Shown here: in pieces, positions 46,437 through 57,479 of the stretch | How the letters are laid out: each line of letters opens with the position of its first letter | Numbering within the stretch: position 1 is the first letter of the stretch | DNA from: Pomphorhynchus laevis | Taxonomy: Eukaryota; Acanthocephala; Palaeacanthocephala; Echinorhynchida; Pomphorhynchidae | Reading direction: 5' to 3' | DNA: 64,000 nt | Assembly (NCBI GenBank): GCA_012934845.2 | Contig: WNNJ02003077.1 | Span: 49,877 to 113,876 of the forward strand | Made by a program: the position numbers and the translations under genes | Notes under the pieces: generated by a model | What the model saw: only the letters and a program-made list of their open reading frames with translations | Told to the model about the DNA's origin: nothing | Database searches by the model: none

Positions 46437-47480
46437 ATAATAGTAGTGCACGGATGTGCTGAGTAAACAACGGTCCATGATTTCTAACAAAATACGGCAT
46501 TTATACTAAATGGTGTTGCTTGATAGACTGGACTTCGATTCACGACTTTCAATCACCATGTCACTTCTAGACAACCAATGAGTACCCGGCAACACTCATA
46601 AGTAAAATGAGGTACACACTGGTCGTTTCGTTTGAATGTGTGACATTGTGAATAAAGGTGTTTCCGACAATTTGCTTAAATGTCTGAGGCTTACGCTCTT
46701 TACCAGATCGAATTTCTGTGCGGACCATCCTTAAACACTAGGCAGAGGTTGTTGCTAGATTGTCGCTGCACTCGTTGAATCCTTAATGGATACGGCGTGT
46801 ATAATGGTAGTGCACAGATGTGCTGAGTAGACAACGGTCCAGGATTTCTTACGAAATACGGCATTTATACTAAATGGTGTTGCTTGTTAGACTGGACTTT
46901 GATTCACGACTTTCAGTCACCATGTCACTTCTAGACGACCAATGGGTACCCGGCAACACTCATCAGTAAAATTAAGTACTCACTGGTCGTTTCGGTTGCC
47001 TTGTGATATTGTGAATAAAGGCGTTTCCGACACTTTGCTTAATTGTCTGAGGCTTACGCTCTTTACCAGATCGAATTGCTGTGCGGACCATCTTTAAACA
47101 TTAGGCAGAAGTTGTTGCTGAATTGTCGATGCACTCGTTGAATCCTTAATGGATGCGGCATGCATAATAATAGTGCATGGATGTGCTGAGTAGACAACGG
47201 TCCGGGATTTCTTACGAAATACGGCATTTATACTAAATGGTGTTGCTTGATAGACTGGACTTCGATTCACAGCTTTCAGTCATTATGTCACTTATAGATG
47301 ACCAATGAGTACCCGGCAACACTCATCAGTAAAATGAAGTACTCACTGGTCGTTTCTGTTGCCTTGTGACATTGTGAATAAAGGCGTTTCCGACACTTTG
47401 CTTAATTGTCTGAGGATTACGCTCTTTACCAGATCGAATTGCTGTGCAAACCATCCTTAAACACCAGGCAGTATTCATGA
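46437..47480. repeat. 363-bp tandem array, about 2.9 copies
   Basis: GATGTGCTGAGTA(A/G)ACAACGGTCC recurs at about 46452, 46815 and 47178, a period of 363-364 bp. Units are about 90% identical. Each has CTGGACTTxGATTCACGAC, ATGTCACTT, ACTCATCAG, GGTCGTTTC and GTTTCCGACA. A 55-bp block is shared (inverted) with the 150-bp array at 16.7 kb. A short inverted piece follows at 47475-47510. Unit size and tandem layout are as in animal retrozymes. No coding frame. Confidence 0.9.
46922..47008 (-). ncRNA. Hammerhead-like motif, permuted order, in 363-bp unit 2
   Basis: Minus strand, 5' to 3': GGCAACC (46994-47000), GAAA (46990-46993), a 14-nt strand (46976-46989), TTAATTTTA (46967-46975), CTGATGA (46960-46966), GTGTTGCC (46952-46959), a 14-nt strand (46936-46949), GTC (46934-46936), TAGAAG (46928-46933). 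The 14-nt strands pair 13 of 14 (stem III); GGCAAC pairs with GTTGCC (stem II, one bulge); TAGAA pairs with TTTTA (stem I, one G-U). An outer ATGTCAC/GTGATAT stem encloses all. G10.1-C11.1, C15.2-G16.2 and GUC are correct. All helices cross within one unit but become nested between adjacent units. Unit 3 (47285-47372) keeps the core with a changed base before GAAA; unit 1 (46558-46645) has TCATAAG. Confidence 0.55.
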
Positions 47481-47660
47481 ATCGAAGTCCAGTCTATCAA
47501 GCAACACATTTAGTATATATATAAAATGATGCATTGAAATCGTCTCGTTGGTAGTCGGTTGAATTTCATTTTGTTGAGATATTTCCGGACATCTTCGACT
47601 AACTTGTATTTAGCTGGCTACATAAAAGCTTAAGCTATCAGGTTGCATTACGACAGAAAT

Positions 47661-47739
47661 CATGCTGTCCAGACAACTCCACAGGGCAGGACTCATCAGT
47701 GGACGTCCCTGTATCATCGTTGTTTCGTCCCTCAGCATG
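47661..47739 (-). ncRNA. Hammerhead-like motif, permuted order, unrelated stems
   Basis: Minus strand: CATGCTG (outer), AGGGAC, GAAA (47723-47726), CAAC, GATGAT, ACAGGG, ACGTCCA, CTGATGA (47693-47699), GTCC, TG, CCCTGT, GGA, GTTG, TC, TGGA, CAGCATG (outer). Stem III = CAAC/GTTG plus ACAGGG/CCCTGT; stem I = GTCCA/TGGAC (5 bp); stem II = GTCCT/GGGAC; the 7-bp outer stem is CATGCTG/CAGCATG. The layout and core are the same as in the 363-bp array, 200 bp to the left, but the stem sequences differ, so pairing is kept while bases change. Confidence 0.55.
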
Positions 47740-49100
47740 CACTATATTGACGATAAACATGGTGGTCCTCCATCACATATATACATATATATAATCTGAT
47801 ATTATTTCGTGGCGAATAAAATTAAAAGCACTTGTTTTACATGATAGGGTATGTATGGTGTCCCCGGATATTCAACAAGTACAATCAAATTCCCTTTCCT
47901 TAGTATTCTAATCATACCTCACCGATAAGGCGAAATAAAAATCGTGTGTATTTAAGAAATTTTATGGTGTATATATGCCTGACGTTAGCCATGATGAAGT
48001 CCCTGCCATGCTTGTATCAGCATTGTTTTAAAGACTCAGTCTGATATCATAATAAGTTGTGACTGTATTATCTAAAATATTTTGTTGTTTGATCCTCCAA
48101 TCTGTTTTCCTATTTGTTGTTGATAGCTGTATAACTCATCTACTGTTTTACCCGTAATATAAGGTTGACACACACATTTCGAATTTTTGTACGTCAGCTC
48201 ATTTTCCACTAATATTACGAATTACTAAAGCCCCATATTTATAAGCTAACATATTATTAAACGATTTGTATCATTCATCTGATTTAAACCTAAAATTAAA
48301 CCTTAAATTTTTCGGATCTTGCATTTCTGTGGCTATTTTATGGTGAAATATCTTATAACGTTTGCTAAACATCTCGATTCATTTGCAAAATCCGTCAAAA
48401 ATAACCGCCACCCGTCCGCGTCCACTCCAGAAGAGCCAGCTGATCCCCAAGTGTTACAAGCCGTATTTATTATATATACTGCATTTAAGCTTAAGTATCT
48501 AACATCGTGTTGTTATATACATCCATCGACCTTTGACTTAAGGCTAAATTATGTGCAATTCCTTTATATGCTACAATACGATTTTCCCATTCAATTCATC
48601 ATCGATGCCCAATATGTTAGAAGATTCATCTTTTTCTATAAATCTAAATACCTTACAATTTGTCCTGAACGAATCAACATCACAATAATTTTTAACATTC
48701 AATGCTAATTGTTTCCTAATGACAGTTCTTAGATTTGTGTCTCTAGGCGTAGTACGATGTGTGAGAATAATAGGTTAATCGTGCTTTATGTCATTGTAGT
48801 GAACAAATTAAAATTGTATGGCAAATTGTAGATTTTTGAAATAAAATGATATGGTCTTCTACCAAAGTTTGTAAACTCGACCATATATATTCTATTTTAT
48901 ATTCTATTAAAGAAATGTTCATATTCATTGTAAACGGTCATTTACTAATTATCAAATCTAATTACAACATCTGAAGATCTTAGTGAATGCTGAAAGAACA
49001 TTTATTTTTTATAAATATTCCTTAAAATTTCAGTAGCTTTGATAATTTAAATAGTAATTAGGATTATACAAAGGAAGATAATTAATTAAATCGAATAATC
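47740..49100. other. No gene supported
   Basis: A plus-strand open frame (48319-48708; first ATG near 48340, MVKYLITFAKHLDSFAKSVK) has a plausible host-like start (SASTPEEPADPQ) but no recognised domain and no supporting splice pattern. GAGCCAGCTGATCCCCAAG|TG at about 48450 is not a donor. The rest is AT-rich. I leave it uncalled. Confidence 0.35.
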
Positions 49101-49104
49101 ATGT

Positions 49105-49375
49105 ATGGGCGAAGAATTATGCATATGCGAAGGGTTATGTATAGGCGAAGGATTATGTAAAGATAATGAATTATGTAAAGACAAAGGATTATGTATAGTC
49201 AAAGGATTATATATAGTCAAAGGATTATGTAAAGACAAAGGATTATGTAAATACAAAGGATTATGTAAAGACAAAGGATTATGTAAAAGACAGAGGTTAT
49301 GTAAAGATAAAGGATTATATAAAGACAAAGGATTATTTAAAGGCAAAATATAATTTAAAGGCGAAGGATTATTTT
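49105..49375. repeat. 18-bp minisatellite
   Basis: About 15 units of AAAGGATTATGTAAAGAC with drift (AAAGGATTATATATAGTC, GAAGGATTATGTATAGGC). Because 18 is a multiple of 3 and the unit lacks stops in some frames, both strands stay open over more than 80 codons (GLCKDK repeats forward, LHNPLS repeats backward). I read these as repeat artefacts, not genes. Confidence 0.92.
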
Positions 49376-51179
49376 AAGGTAAATAATGATTTAAACACAA
49401 AAAATTATTTAAAGACAAATATTTATTTATATATTCAACTATTAAACATGTTATCTGCTTCGATTCACAACTTTGAAAGTACTGAATCAAAACATGTCCA
49501 TCTTGGAGATAATAACTGTGTGATGGGCACCAACAGTAGCTGAGATTATTCGTAAGCAAAAGCTTATAAAATCGATATAATATGACAAGCACAAAAACTA
49601 TAAAATCTGTAATTATATAAATTTATAGGCAAATGAGCTAATTTGATGAATAAGTTAAATGAACGTTTACATATCCATTATAACTCCTAAAATATTTCAA
49701 ATAATTAGCAGCCAACGGAGAAGAAATGATTTTCACAAGCTCTATAAGAAAAGTAAAGGTAGGAATCAACTATTATCAATAATTTACAAGGTATGTTTTA
49801 GTCGTCAGCAGCTTATTCTACTTATGCAGATATAATATTTGTAAATTTAGTGATCAATATATACTGCTTTGCTTTTAGGAATAGACACCTGAACAGGTGG
49901 TCACAACATTTGGCATAAGTTATCCAACAAAGATACACATCATTTAATAGTTTGACGCTAACTCGCCATATTTTAACAATTTAAAAAATTATATCGCAGC
50001 ATGATACAATATGAATTCCACCGGTTTAAGTGTCGATTCCCTAAATCAGAGTAGCAGATTTAATTATGTGCCGATAAGTTATGATGGTTGGTGCCGAACT
50101 TCACCTTTCCAATACAGTTATAATGGAAATATGTTCTTCCCGTCACTTGATCGTTATAATCTGATCATTTAAATAATTTAATTTTGTTTTTTGAATCATT
50201 ATAGACACCAAAAATTCTATTGTAAAATCTTTTCAAGGCAAATGAATAACTAAAACTGTGTTAGTTACTTTTTTAAATTTACTGCTAAAATACACAATTT
50301 ACACCTTAGAATATCAAAATTTCGCTATTGAGTAATTTGTTGTTGGTAATTATTTGACTAAATTGATGCACATAAGGTTTTGGAAGCAATTTACATTTCT
50401 AAACAATCGTCAAAGATAAAGGTAAATGCTTCGCTATTTCAGTACGTAGAGCTGTGTTGAACTCTTTAATTGCGTATTAGGTGATATTTCTATTTTATTA
50501 AGGCGAAGATACTAAGCAAAATTTTTAATTTAATTTATTTCCATACCGCATACAGGGCAATATGTATAACTTTTCGCATATAAAAACGTACTCAGTAAGA
50601 AATTGAACTTTTATTCACAACTTGCCATGATGCGTCGGATTATTTAAAAAGTAATTAAAAATTAATTATTAATATATAATTAATACTTACTTATTGAGAA
50701 TTTACTGATGTTAGCTCAAATATTCTCAAAATTAATTTTTTAAAAACGACATCAATAGGAACAATATTAAAATTCCAAAAATAACATATCAAGATTTATT
50801 TTTAAATGCATCTGCATTCTTCATATGCGCTCTAAAAGTCTCAATACATTTTTGTTGCGTTTATAAATCGTATCATGATAAGTTTGGCTGTGTAATTAAT
50901 ATCTGCTGATTTGTATTCACTTTTCAATGATCATACACATTAGCAGGTTTTAGATAGCATTTGCACTAATTTATAGTATACTGGAATACAATAGGTAAAA
51001 TATTCAATTTTACTGGAATTAATAAAATTTATCTATTAAATTTAATATTAAACTTAACTTTAAATTCTAATAAATTGACATTCCGTTATATGATGTGGCA
51101 CTAAAGATTTACAAAAACACCATCAAAAATCAAAGAAACAGATAAAGATTTTTTGATCAAGATTAAATTAAAACTCCTA
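49376..51179. other. No gene recognised
   Basis: AT-rich intergenic sequence with no sustained frame beyond 49374-49592 (72 codons, no domain). Nothing else seen. Confidence 0.4.
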
Positions 51180-51755
51180 TTTATTGCCAAAATACTTTGG
51201 TAGATCCACTCAACCCATAACTACCATTATTGCAGGGGGCTTCTAATAATGGTCGGTATCATAACAGACACCGGCCAATATATGTTATATTTTTGTCTCA
51301 GAGCGTTCAATATATCATAATCTGGATAACAGATTGCCTTTGTTATCTTGGCTTTGCTTGCTAGTGATAACAAAAGACTTAAATTTAATAACATTCATGC
51401 CAAATATAAAACATAAAATCGTCCTAATGCTGCCCGTTTCGTGAAAATCTTTTTAACTCATAGTTTTTCACTCACAGTGAATATTTTAATAATTACTGTT
51501 GTTTAAACGTTGTGAAATGTTCTTACAATTTAATATTTATTATATTTTTTAGAGACTTACAATAAATATCTTAATTGAATTATAATCTAATTATATCCAA
51601 TACGAAATAATTTATGAACGGTCGTTTTAAATGTTTCAAATTTTTATGATGCTATCCATCATTAAAAAATTATCCATCTACCGTTCTATAAACTACCGTT
51701 TTAAAAAACGGTAATTCTGGGTTGAGCTGATCTACCCAAGTATTTTGGCAATAAA
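51180..51755. mobile_element. Non-autonomous DNA transposon (MITE), 46-bp inverted ends
   Basis: TTTATTGCCAAAATACTTTG, then GTAGATC...CTCAACCCA at 51180-51225, is matched by the reverse complement at 51710-51755 (TTTATTGCCAAAATACTTGG, GTAGATCAGCTCAACCCAGA), about 85-90% identical. 576 bp, no coding capacity. Target duplication is not obvious. Family not recognised. Confidence 0.8.
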
Positions 51756-53303
51756 TCTGAATTTTTATTTTATCTGGATCCGGATTACGATCTGGATCTC
51801 GAGAGCTACCATTTTTACTTGCAGATTATCAATAAAAAAGCATATGGCATTAGGAAATCTATAAATACACAGCCATAAAGCGAACAATGTAATCGTGATG
51901 TGTAACTGATGCGGAACACAGCGGTTACAATTAATCTGATGTTTCTTTGAATTTTTGCGGTGTTTCTATTAATCATCATAATGTCTTTATCCACTAATTG
52001 CAATTAATTAACTCGTGTGAGTCAATTAGGAACGAAAATGCTCCTAAATTAGAAATTACTAACACTATTTTGACTCATTTGTGATTTAAGTGCTATCTTT
52101 TCCACCAAAATCCACACAAGCTCAAGGAGGATATAATAAGTGTGTCATCAAGTGACCTCTAAGGCGTGGTGACCTTCAAGAAAAGGTCACAAAGTCGTCT
52201 TGATGACCTATTTCTCTGAATTGTTTGGCTTCCAATGTAACAAAATTTATTGCTAATTGATTGTCGATGCATACAAAGAGGATTACGCATTCATTAGATC
52301 ATTAGAAAGTCGGATCATCTGCATAATGGCGTGCTGTGTAGTTTCGACGTGCCTTCCGTACGCTTTCACGGAATTAAAATTTGCGACGGACTTTACAAAT
52401 ACTTTTGTTTATATCTAAACTAATCAAATCTTTACAAAATAAAAGAATGATTTCTATGATTTTGTAATTGCTAAAATATATTTTAATTTATTTTTTAAAT
52501 TTATTTAAAAAAATAAAAATAAATAATTTAAGATAATGAAATTAGTTAATTATGATAATTTATTTCAAAACATTAAAAGAGCTCTGCAGCCGAAATACAT
52601 TTAATTTTGGACTAAACTCGTAACGGATTGTTGTGTAAAAACAGAGAGATAAAGATCAAACAGAACAGATGAAATTAAATCAAACATGTTTTGACTTAAA
52701 ACCATCAAACTTCCATTTTGATGAAATTGATAAAAACATTCGTTTTTAGGAGTTAATATTATTCACTACTTAAGCTGATTATCATTCACAAAGAACTTGA
52801 ATACACAAGATTGATTACACAATATAATTTAAACTAAATGATAAAATCGAATTGATTTTTAAAAATCAATCTGATCTCTGCAGTTCCTCGTATTATCTGA
52901 TAGTCCAATATCTTATGTTGCGATGAAGCAATACATCATTAACCTCTTCCGCTTCCGTAAGGTTAATCCACCGTTGAATTAATAATCCCATACGACTGAT
53001 ACAATCCGCTCAGTTATTATACAAGCTGCTCAATAGACCCGAACCGAACATATCATTCAACGACGGATTGAATGAGCGTGCACCTAGTGGTCTTAATATT
53101 CACCACTGTATTTTATAATTATATAACAATACGTAGACTCAGTTAGCTGATTTAAATCATTCACAAAGAACTTGAAGCCAAGATTACACAATATAATTTA
53201 AACAAAATGATAAAATCAAATTGATTTTGAATTTATTAAAATTTGGAAAAATACATTACAGGAAAATAAAATAATTCATTTATTTTAAACTGAATGAATG
53301 GCT
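51756..53303. other. Intergenic DNA 3' of pantothenate kinase, with repeats
   Basis: An inverted repeat GTCATCAAG (52144-52152) / CTTGATGAC (52200-52208) encloses further GTGACCT/AGGTCAC pairs. A direct repeat of about 85 bp (AATCATTCACAAAGAACTTGAA...ACACAATATAATTTAAAC...) occurs at about 52785-52860 and 53155-53230. AATAAA for the kinase gene lies just below its stop at about 53280 (minus strand). No gene seen. Confidence 0.5.
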
Positions 53304-53405
53304 TTAGCTGCAGTTGAAACAAAAACTTTCTGGATCGTTATGTTCTGAACCATCTCCATTGTCCAGTACGTATTTTCTTAAACAACCGACTGCCCCCATA
53401 AAACC
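53304..53405 (-). CDS. PANK: Pantothenate kinase, last exon
   Basis: The acceptor ATTTTCAG is followed by GFMGAVGCLRKYVLDNGDGS, EHNDPESFCFNCS and TAA (53304-53306). It matches the end of animal PANKs (EGYFGAVGALLEL...), where the FxGAVG loop closes the ATP site. 102 nt, phase 0. The protein ends about 22 residues past GCLRKY. AATAAA lies within about 25 nt after the stop. Confidence 0.93.
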   Translation of the reverse strand, partial: GFMGAVGCLRKYVLDNGDGSEHNDPESFCFNCS

Positions 53406-54068
53406 CTGAAAATCAAAAAATGTCAGATAAGAAATTTAATAATTGAACGATATAAATGCATAATTTTAATCAATACATTATTAATTTCAATCAATACATT
53501 TCTCATTTGAAAGCAGGCAGGAGTGAGAAACAAGTATTTATACCTGTGGTATTTGTCAGTAATTAATGTATTAATTTTTTAAAAACAGCTTCCCATCAAA
53601 TATATCCTTATATCATCTAAAGAAACTACTCTAGCCGGACTATTTAAGAACAAACCGAAATATGAGTCGACTAATGTCACTTATGGAATCTCATGCCAGC
53701 TAATGGCATGAGAATAAGATTAGCTGCCAGCTAATCTCATGGTAGCTAATTGTCCAGCTAATTGTTCACAAGAATTGTTTTATTTCTTTTGTTTTATATT
53801 TTTGTTTTTAAAAAAGATAAATAAATTGGAATTTAAATTACAATTAAATTTTAATTAAATTATTAAAATGTAATTTAATAAATAATAAAATAATGGTAAT
53901 TGAAATTTAATAAATAATAAAAAATAATAATTTAATATTAAATGTAATTTTCGTAAATAAATAATTTATACATTTTTAATCTTTGAATTCTTAGAAACGA
54001 TTATTTAGAAGTAAAAATCGTTTACTATAGATATATTACTATCATATTACCAAATTTGTACGACATAC

Positions 54069-54194
54069 CTCATGCTCTAAAAATATTGGTTGTATGGAAC
54101 CATTTGTCCAATAGTGCATGCCGATAGATATCAGTTTAAGCGATTGCTCATTATTTCGAAGGAAGCTACCAACAAATAGTATTTTTGTAATATC
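54069..54194 (-). CDS. PANK: Pantothenate kinase, exon
   Basis: Acceptor GTTCAG, then DITKILFVGSFLRNNEQSLK, LISIGMHYWTNGSIQPIFLE, HE and donor GTATGT; 42 codons, phase 0 both ends. It aligns without gaps with human PANK [20 protein letters not shown] ... FWSKGQLKALFLEHE. FVGxFLR is the conserved nucleotide-binding strand of the acetate kinase/Hsp70/actin-like fold. Confidence 0.95.
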
Positions 54195-54313
54195 CTGAAC
54201 AAGAACAATTTATGAAGAATATAAAATATATGACCGTTACGGTTTATGAATTCTCAAAAATTGTTCAAATGTAATATATTTGATTATATTTAGAACTTCT
54301 TTACATTAAATTA

Positions 54314-54532
54314 TCAGGGCAAAACATTAGTGCAAGTGCTCAATTTTCGATCGGTATGCATTAATTCCGATAGCTTATTTACATCCATCATCATGTGATC
54401 AGCAAACTCCATTGAGTACTTCCTCCGTTTAGCCTGATTTCTTCTATGAGTAATGTACATTACAATAAACAAAGAACATAGGGACCAAACTGAAAACAAT
54501 CCAATCATCAAATATAATAAGTATTCGTTCAT
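54314..54532 (-). CDS. Possible nested small single-pass membrane protein
   Basis: 72 codons from an ATG preceded by AAAG (purine at -3) and by an in-frame stop two codons upstream. Residues 3-27 (EYLLYLMIGLFSVWSLCSLF) form one membrane span, followed by a strongly basic patch (HRRNQAKRRK) and a polar, Met/Asp-rich tail ending CTNVLP. The span plus positive cytosolic flank looks designed rather than random. It lies on the kinase strand inside a kinase intron (54195-56845), 120 bp above an exon. No family recognised. It could also be an exon of something else. Confidence 0.4.
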   Translation of the reverse strand: MNEYLLYLMIGLFSVWSLCSLFIVMYITHRRNQAKRRKYSMEFADHMMMDVNKLSELMHTDRKLSTCTNVLP

Positions 54533-54699
54533 CTTTCATAAGTAAACAAAACGAAAATGTCAGGAATATTGTAAAATAAGGCGCGTTTTTATATGAAAAT
54601 TAAATTAATACAACGCTCGACATTAATCGTTAACGCACAAGGCAGTGCAAAATTTACAATAAAAATAAGTAATAACACGATAATAATCCAGTTGTTTCA

Positions 54700-54890
54700 A
54701 ATTTGAATGTTAATTATATCATTCATAATTATCAAATAATTATAAATTAATTATATATTATATAATTATATATTAATATAAAAATATATTATATATTAAT
54801 ATAATTGATATTAATTATAATATTATATATTATATTAATATATTAAATATATTAATATAATATATTTATATTATTTGCAACTAAAATTAT
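54700..54890. repeat. (TA)n-rich low-complexity tract
   Basis: Overlapping TATATTAATATA and ATTATATATTAATATA words over about 190 bp inside the kinase intron. Simple-sequence DNA, nothing else. Confidence 0.85.
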
Positions 54891-55293
54891 TATTACGATT
54901 TTGTGTATTTGATACATGATCACTAGACCTTTCCATCCAACATTATGATGTTATTGAAAACATTATAATGTAAATTTTATATTCGACGCCAAGCCATACA
55001 TTTAATGACATTAATAATCGTTATTATTACAACGATTGACATTGGTATAACAATGTAAAGTTAAATAATTGATATAAAAAATGCCTTATATTTCATTATT
55101 TTATACACCAAATCCTCTTTTTCCAATTTGAAATACATCAAGTGACAGAAAACAATTTATTTTAAAAGATATTCTACTGATCCGCATCACCAGGTAAAGA
55201 CAAAAGATAAAAAATAAAGAAAATGGAATTTCAAATGGTCTACCAAAGTGGCAACAAAATATAATTTAATTAATAATAATATAATAATATTAA

Positions 55294-56578
55294 GAGAGTC
55301 GAGGACCCATGGAGAACCCATGGCGTACCCCAAAATCTAGAGAACCCATGACACACACCCAAATCTGTTGATAGAACTTCCCGTTAAAGTTAACATCTGT
55401 CGCTACAGCTGCCTTCAAAATCGCTTTAAAAGTATCAATATTATTCGGATCTGACCATGGACTGGGAACGAACTTAGCTGCCTGTGTTACTGATTCCTCA
55501 ATCGGGATATTTATGAAGAGAGATACGACGTCTTAGGTAAAAACAATACGTTCACCTTAAATTGTAATGTCTTTTAAAGCTTGTTAACAAACTCAGAGCT
55601 GTTGGTGACTCTATATTGTAAAACTTTCACATAATGGAATAGTAGTTTGTTTAAGAACTTAGCAAGCGGATGATTTAGTGAACCAGTCATAAAAACGATA
55701 GGTCTCATTGGTGTGTCTTATTTGTGTATCTTAGGAAGACCGTAAAGTCTAGGTAGACGAGAAGCAGTTGGATATAGACGTCGATACTCAGCATTACTGA
55801 TCAGACCTCAATTTTTACAAACCTGAAGTAAGTTGATGAGTTCCTTAGACAACTATGTTGTAAGATCTCTCACTAATGGCCTGAATGTCAACTGATCAGC
55901 TAAAATGTCTTCAACTTTCTCAGTATAAACACATTTATTCATAACAATAACGCAATTGCCCTTATCATCTATTATCACATGAATGTTATCGTCACCTTTC
56001 AAACTGTGCAAAGATGCTACTTATCCAGTGTACAAAGAACCTGTTCTTTTCACGACGGGTTAAATGACCTCAATCGAAAGTAACGGCTAAATACAAGGCT
56101 AAACCTCTCGTGAAGGTAGTCACTTTATCATTGGCACCTACTGTCCATTGGGCATCGACTGCTAATTTTTCCACCTCTGCACAGGTTTCTAACTCAAAGC
56201 GTGCAGAAGAGGAGGACGCAATCCAAATCCTAATCCTTTTGACAGAAGAGACATATCAGATGCGCTGATGGGGCGGTTAGAAATGTAAATGACATAAGAC
56301 AATCGGTCATTGTGTGTAGTAGCTACATGCTCGTCTAGCGATGTGCGTTAAGAGTCCTTTTCAAGTTGATAGTCCTTTTCAAGTCTTTTTCAAGTTGATA
56401 GCTCTTTTTAAGTTCTATGTACATTGTATAATTTGCAAATGTGTTTTGTTTTTACCTTGTAGATTACCTTGAAAATGGTTTCGCTTGGAAACCGAAATAT
56501 TGGTTTTAACAACAATGCTCTATCGGCAGGTGCCTTTTCTTCTTTCAACAATAATGTGGACCGACATCCTCGACTCTC
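55294..56578 (-). mobile_element. Penelope-type reverse transcriptase fragment with inverted 13-bp ends
   Basis: Minus strand: DDNIHVIIDDKGNCVIVMNK (DKG box, about 55950-56000), ...LYPTASRLPRLYGLPKIHK (about 55720-55790), PMRPIVFMTGSLNHPLAKFL, then DVVSLFINIPIEESV (motif A, about 55490-55540) and ending FNGKFYQQIWVCVMGSL (motif B start, about 55330-55360). RLYGLPKIHK and DKG are Penelope hallmarks. Several frame breaks and no catalytic YxDD: the copy is cut at motif B. AGAGAGTCGAGGA (55294-55306) recurs inverted at 56566-56578. No endonuclease found. Inside a pantothenate kinase intron. Confidence 0.8.
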
Positions 56579-56845
56579 TTTCAAATTTAAATAATTAATT
56601 TTAAATAAATAAATTTTTCCTCTAATATTAAAATATTATATTATTCAAGAATCTCAATCCGTATGTAAGCGACGGATATTGAAATATAAATTTATTGAAG
56701 TTTCAGTAAATTTACAAAGTAATTTTGATTTTATCCGGTAACTGAACCAATTTATATTTCAAGTATTGTATGTTTAGTTGGAAGCACACATATTATAATA
56801 CAAAGAGGATTTTGTGTATAAAAATATTACACAAAGTACACGTAC

Positions 56846-56972
56846 CATTGTTTTTGCACATAAACAGACGATAGACGTGAGGTTATTAAGAATGGTCACA
56901 AGTGTGGTTTTTGCTAAATCTTCGATGCTAGCCTCCTCACTAAGAGCCATATTTTTTCCGATATTGCCAAAG
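56846..56972 (-). CDS. PANK: Pantothenate kinase, exon
   Basis: Acceptor TATTTTTAG; C completes the Ser codon, then FGNIGKNMALSEEASIEDLA, KTTLVTILNNLTSIVCLCAK, TM and donor GTACGT. It aligns with human [44 protein letters not shown]. The usual NNIGSIA is changed to NNLTSIV, a substitution in a conserved loop of the family. Length otherwise identical. Confidence 0.93.
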
Positions 56973-57015
56973 CTAAAAATATCAAATAAAAAGTGTCAGC
57001 ACATATTTAACTTAC

Positions 57016-57192
57016 CTCGAAGCGACAACATTTCCATGTAGGTTGAATCGTTTGTAATCTCCACCGTAGATATCTTTTACAAGAGTGTCGATATTATTAC
57101 TATCTCCATTTAAGGCTAGCTGTAACGCCTCCTCGAATGATGTTGCACCAGTTAAAAGTTTGCACAGACCAAGGAACGTTCCACCACCAATA
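57016..57192 (-). CDS. PANK: Pantothenate kinase, exon
   Basis: Acceptor CATTTCAG, then [59 protein letters not shown] and donor GTAAGT. The GGGTFxGL loop and DIYGGDY are exact eukaryotic PANK signatures (ligand and acetyl-CoA site). The intron to the next exon is only 43 bp; the intron on the 5' side is 6,133 bp and holds a LINE. Confidence 0.96.
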
Positions 57193-57479
57193 CTGAAATG
57201 ATGAAAACCGAATAAAATAGAATATTTAAATTAAAGAAAGTAGAAAATGTAAGAGTTTAGCTTTTATGTTTTTATTTCAATTTGTATATGAAAATTATTA
57301 AATTATTAATCTGAAAGCATTATGTTAAAACTTTTATTTACAATACAAACATGAAAAAGGATGAAAATATGTAATGTCTTTTTAAAAACTTCTTCTAGGA
57401 GCTTAATCCGGGATGCACCTGCTGCAGACGCCTAACACCCCAATTGGGCGTTTCGATTAAAGTTTCAATAAAATGTCAA

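Noticed and set aside
48319-48708. 129-codon gene
   Set aside because: No domain, first codon not ATG, no splice partner; left uncalled.
49086-49353. Repeat proteins on both strands
   Set aside because: Products of an 18-bp minisatellite; composition mirrors the repeat.
52144-52208. Further hammerhead at the GTCATCAAG/CTTGATGAC stem
   Set aside because: No CUGAUGA plus GAAA combination; just an inverted repeat.
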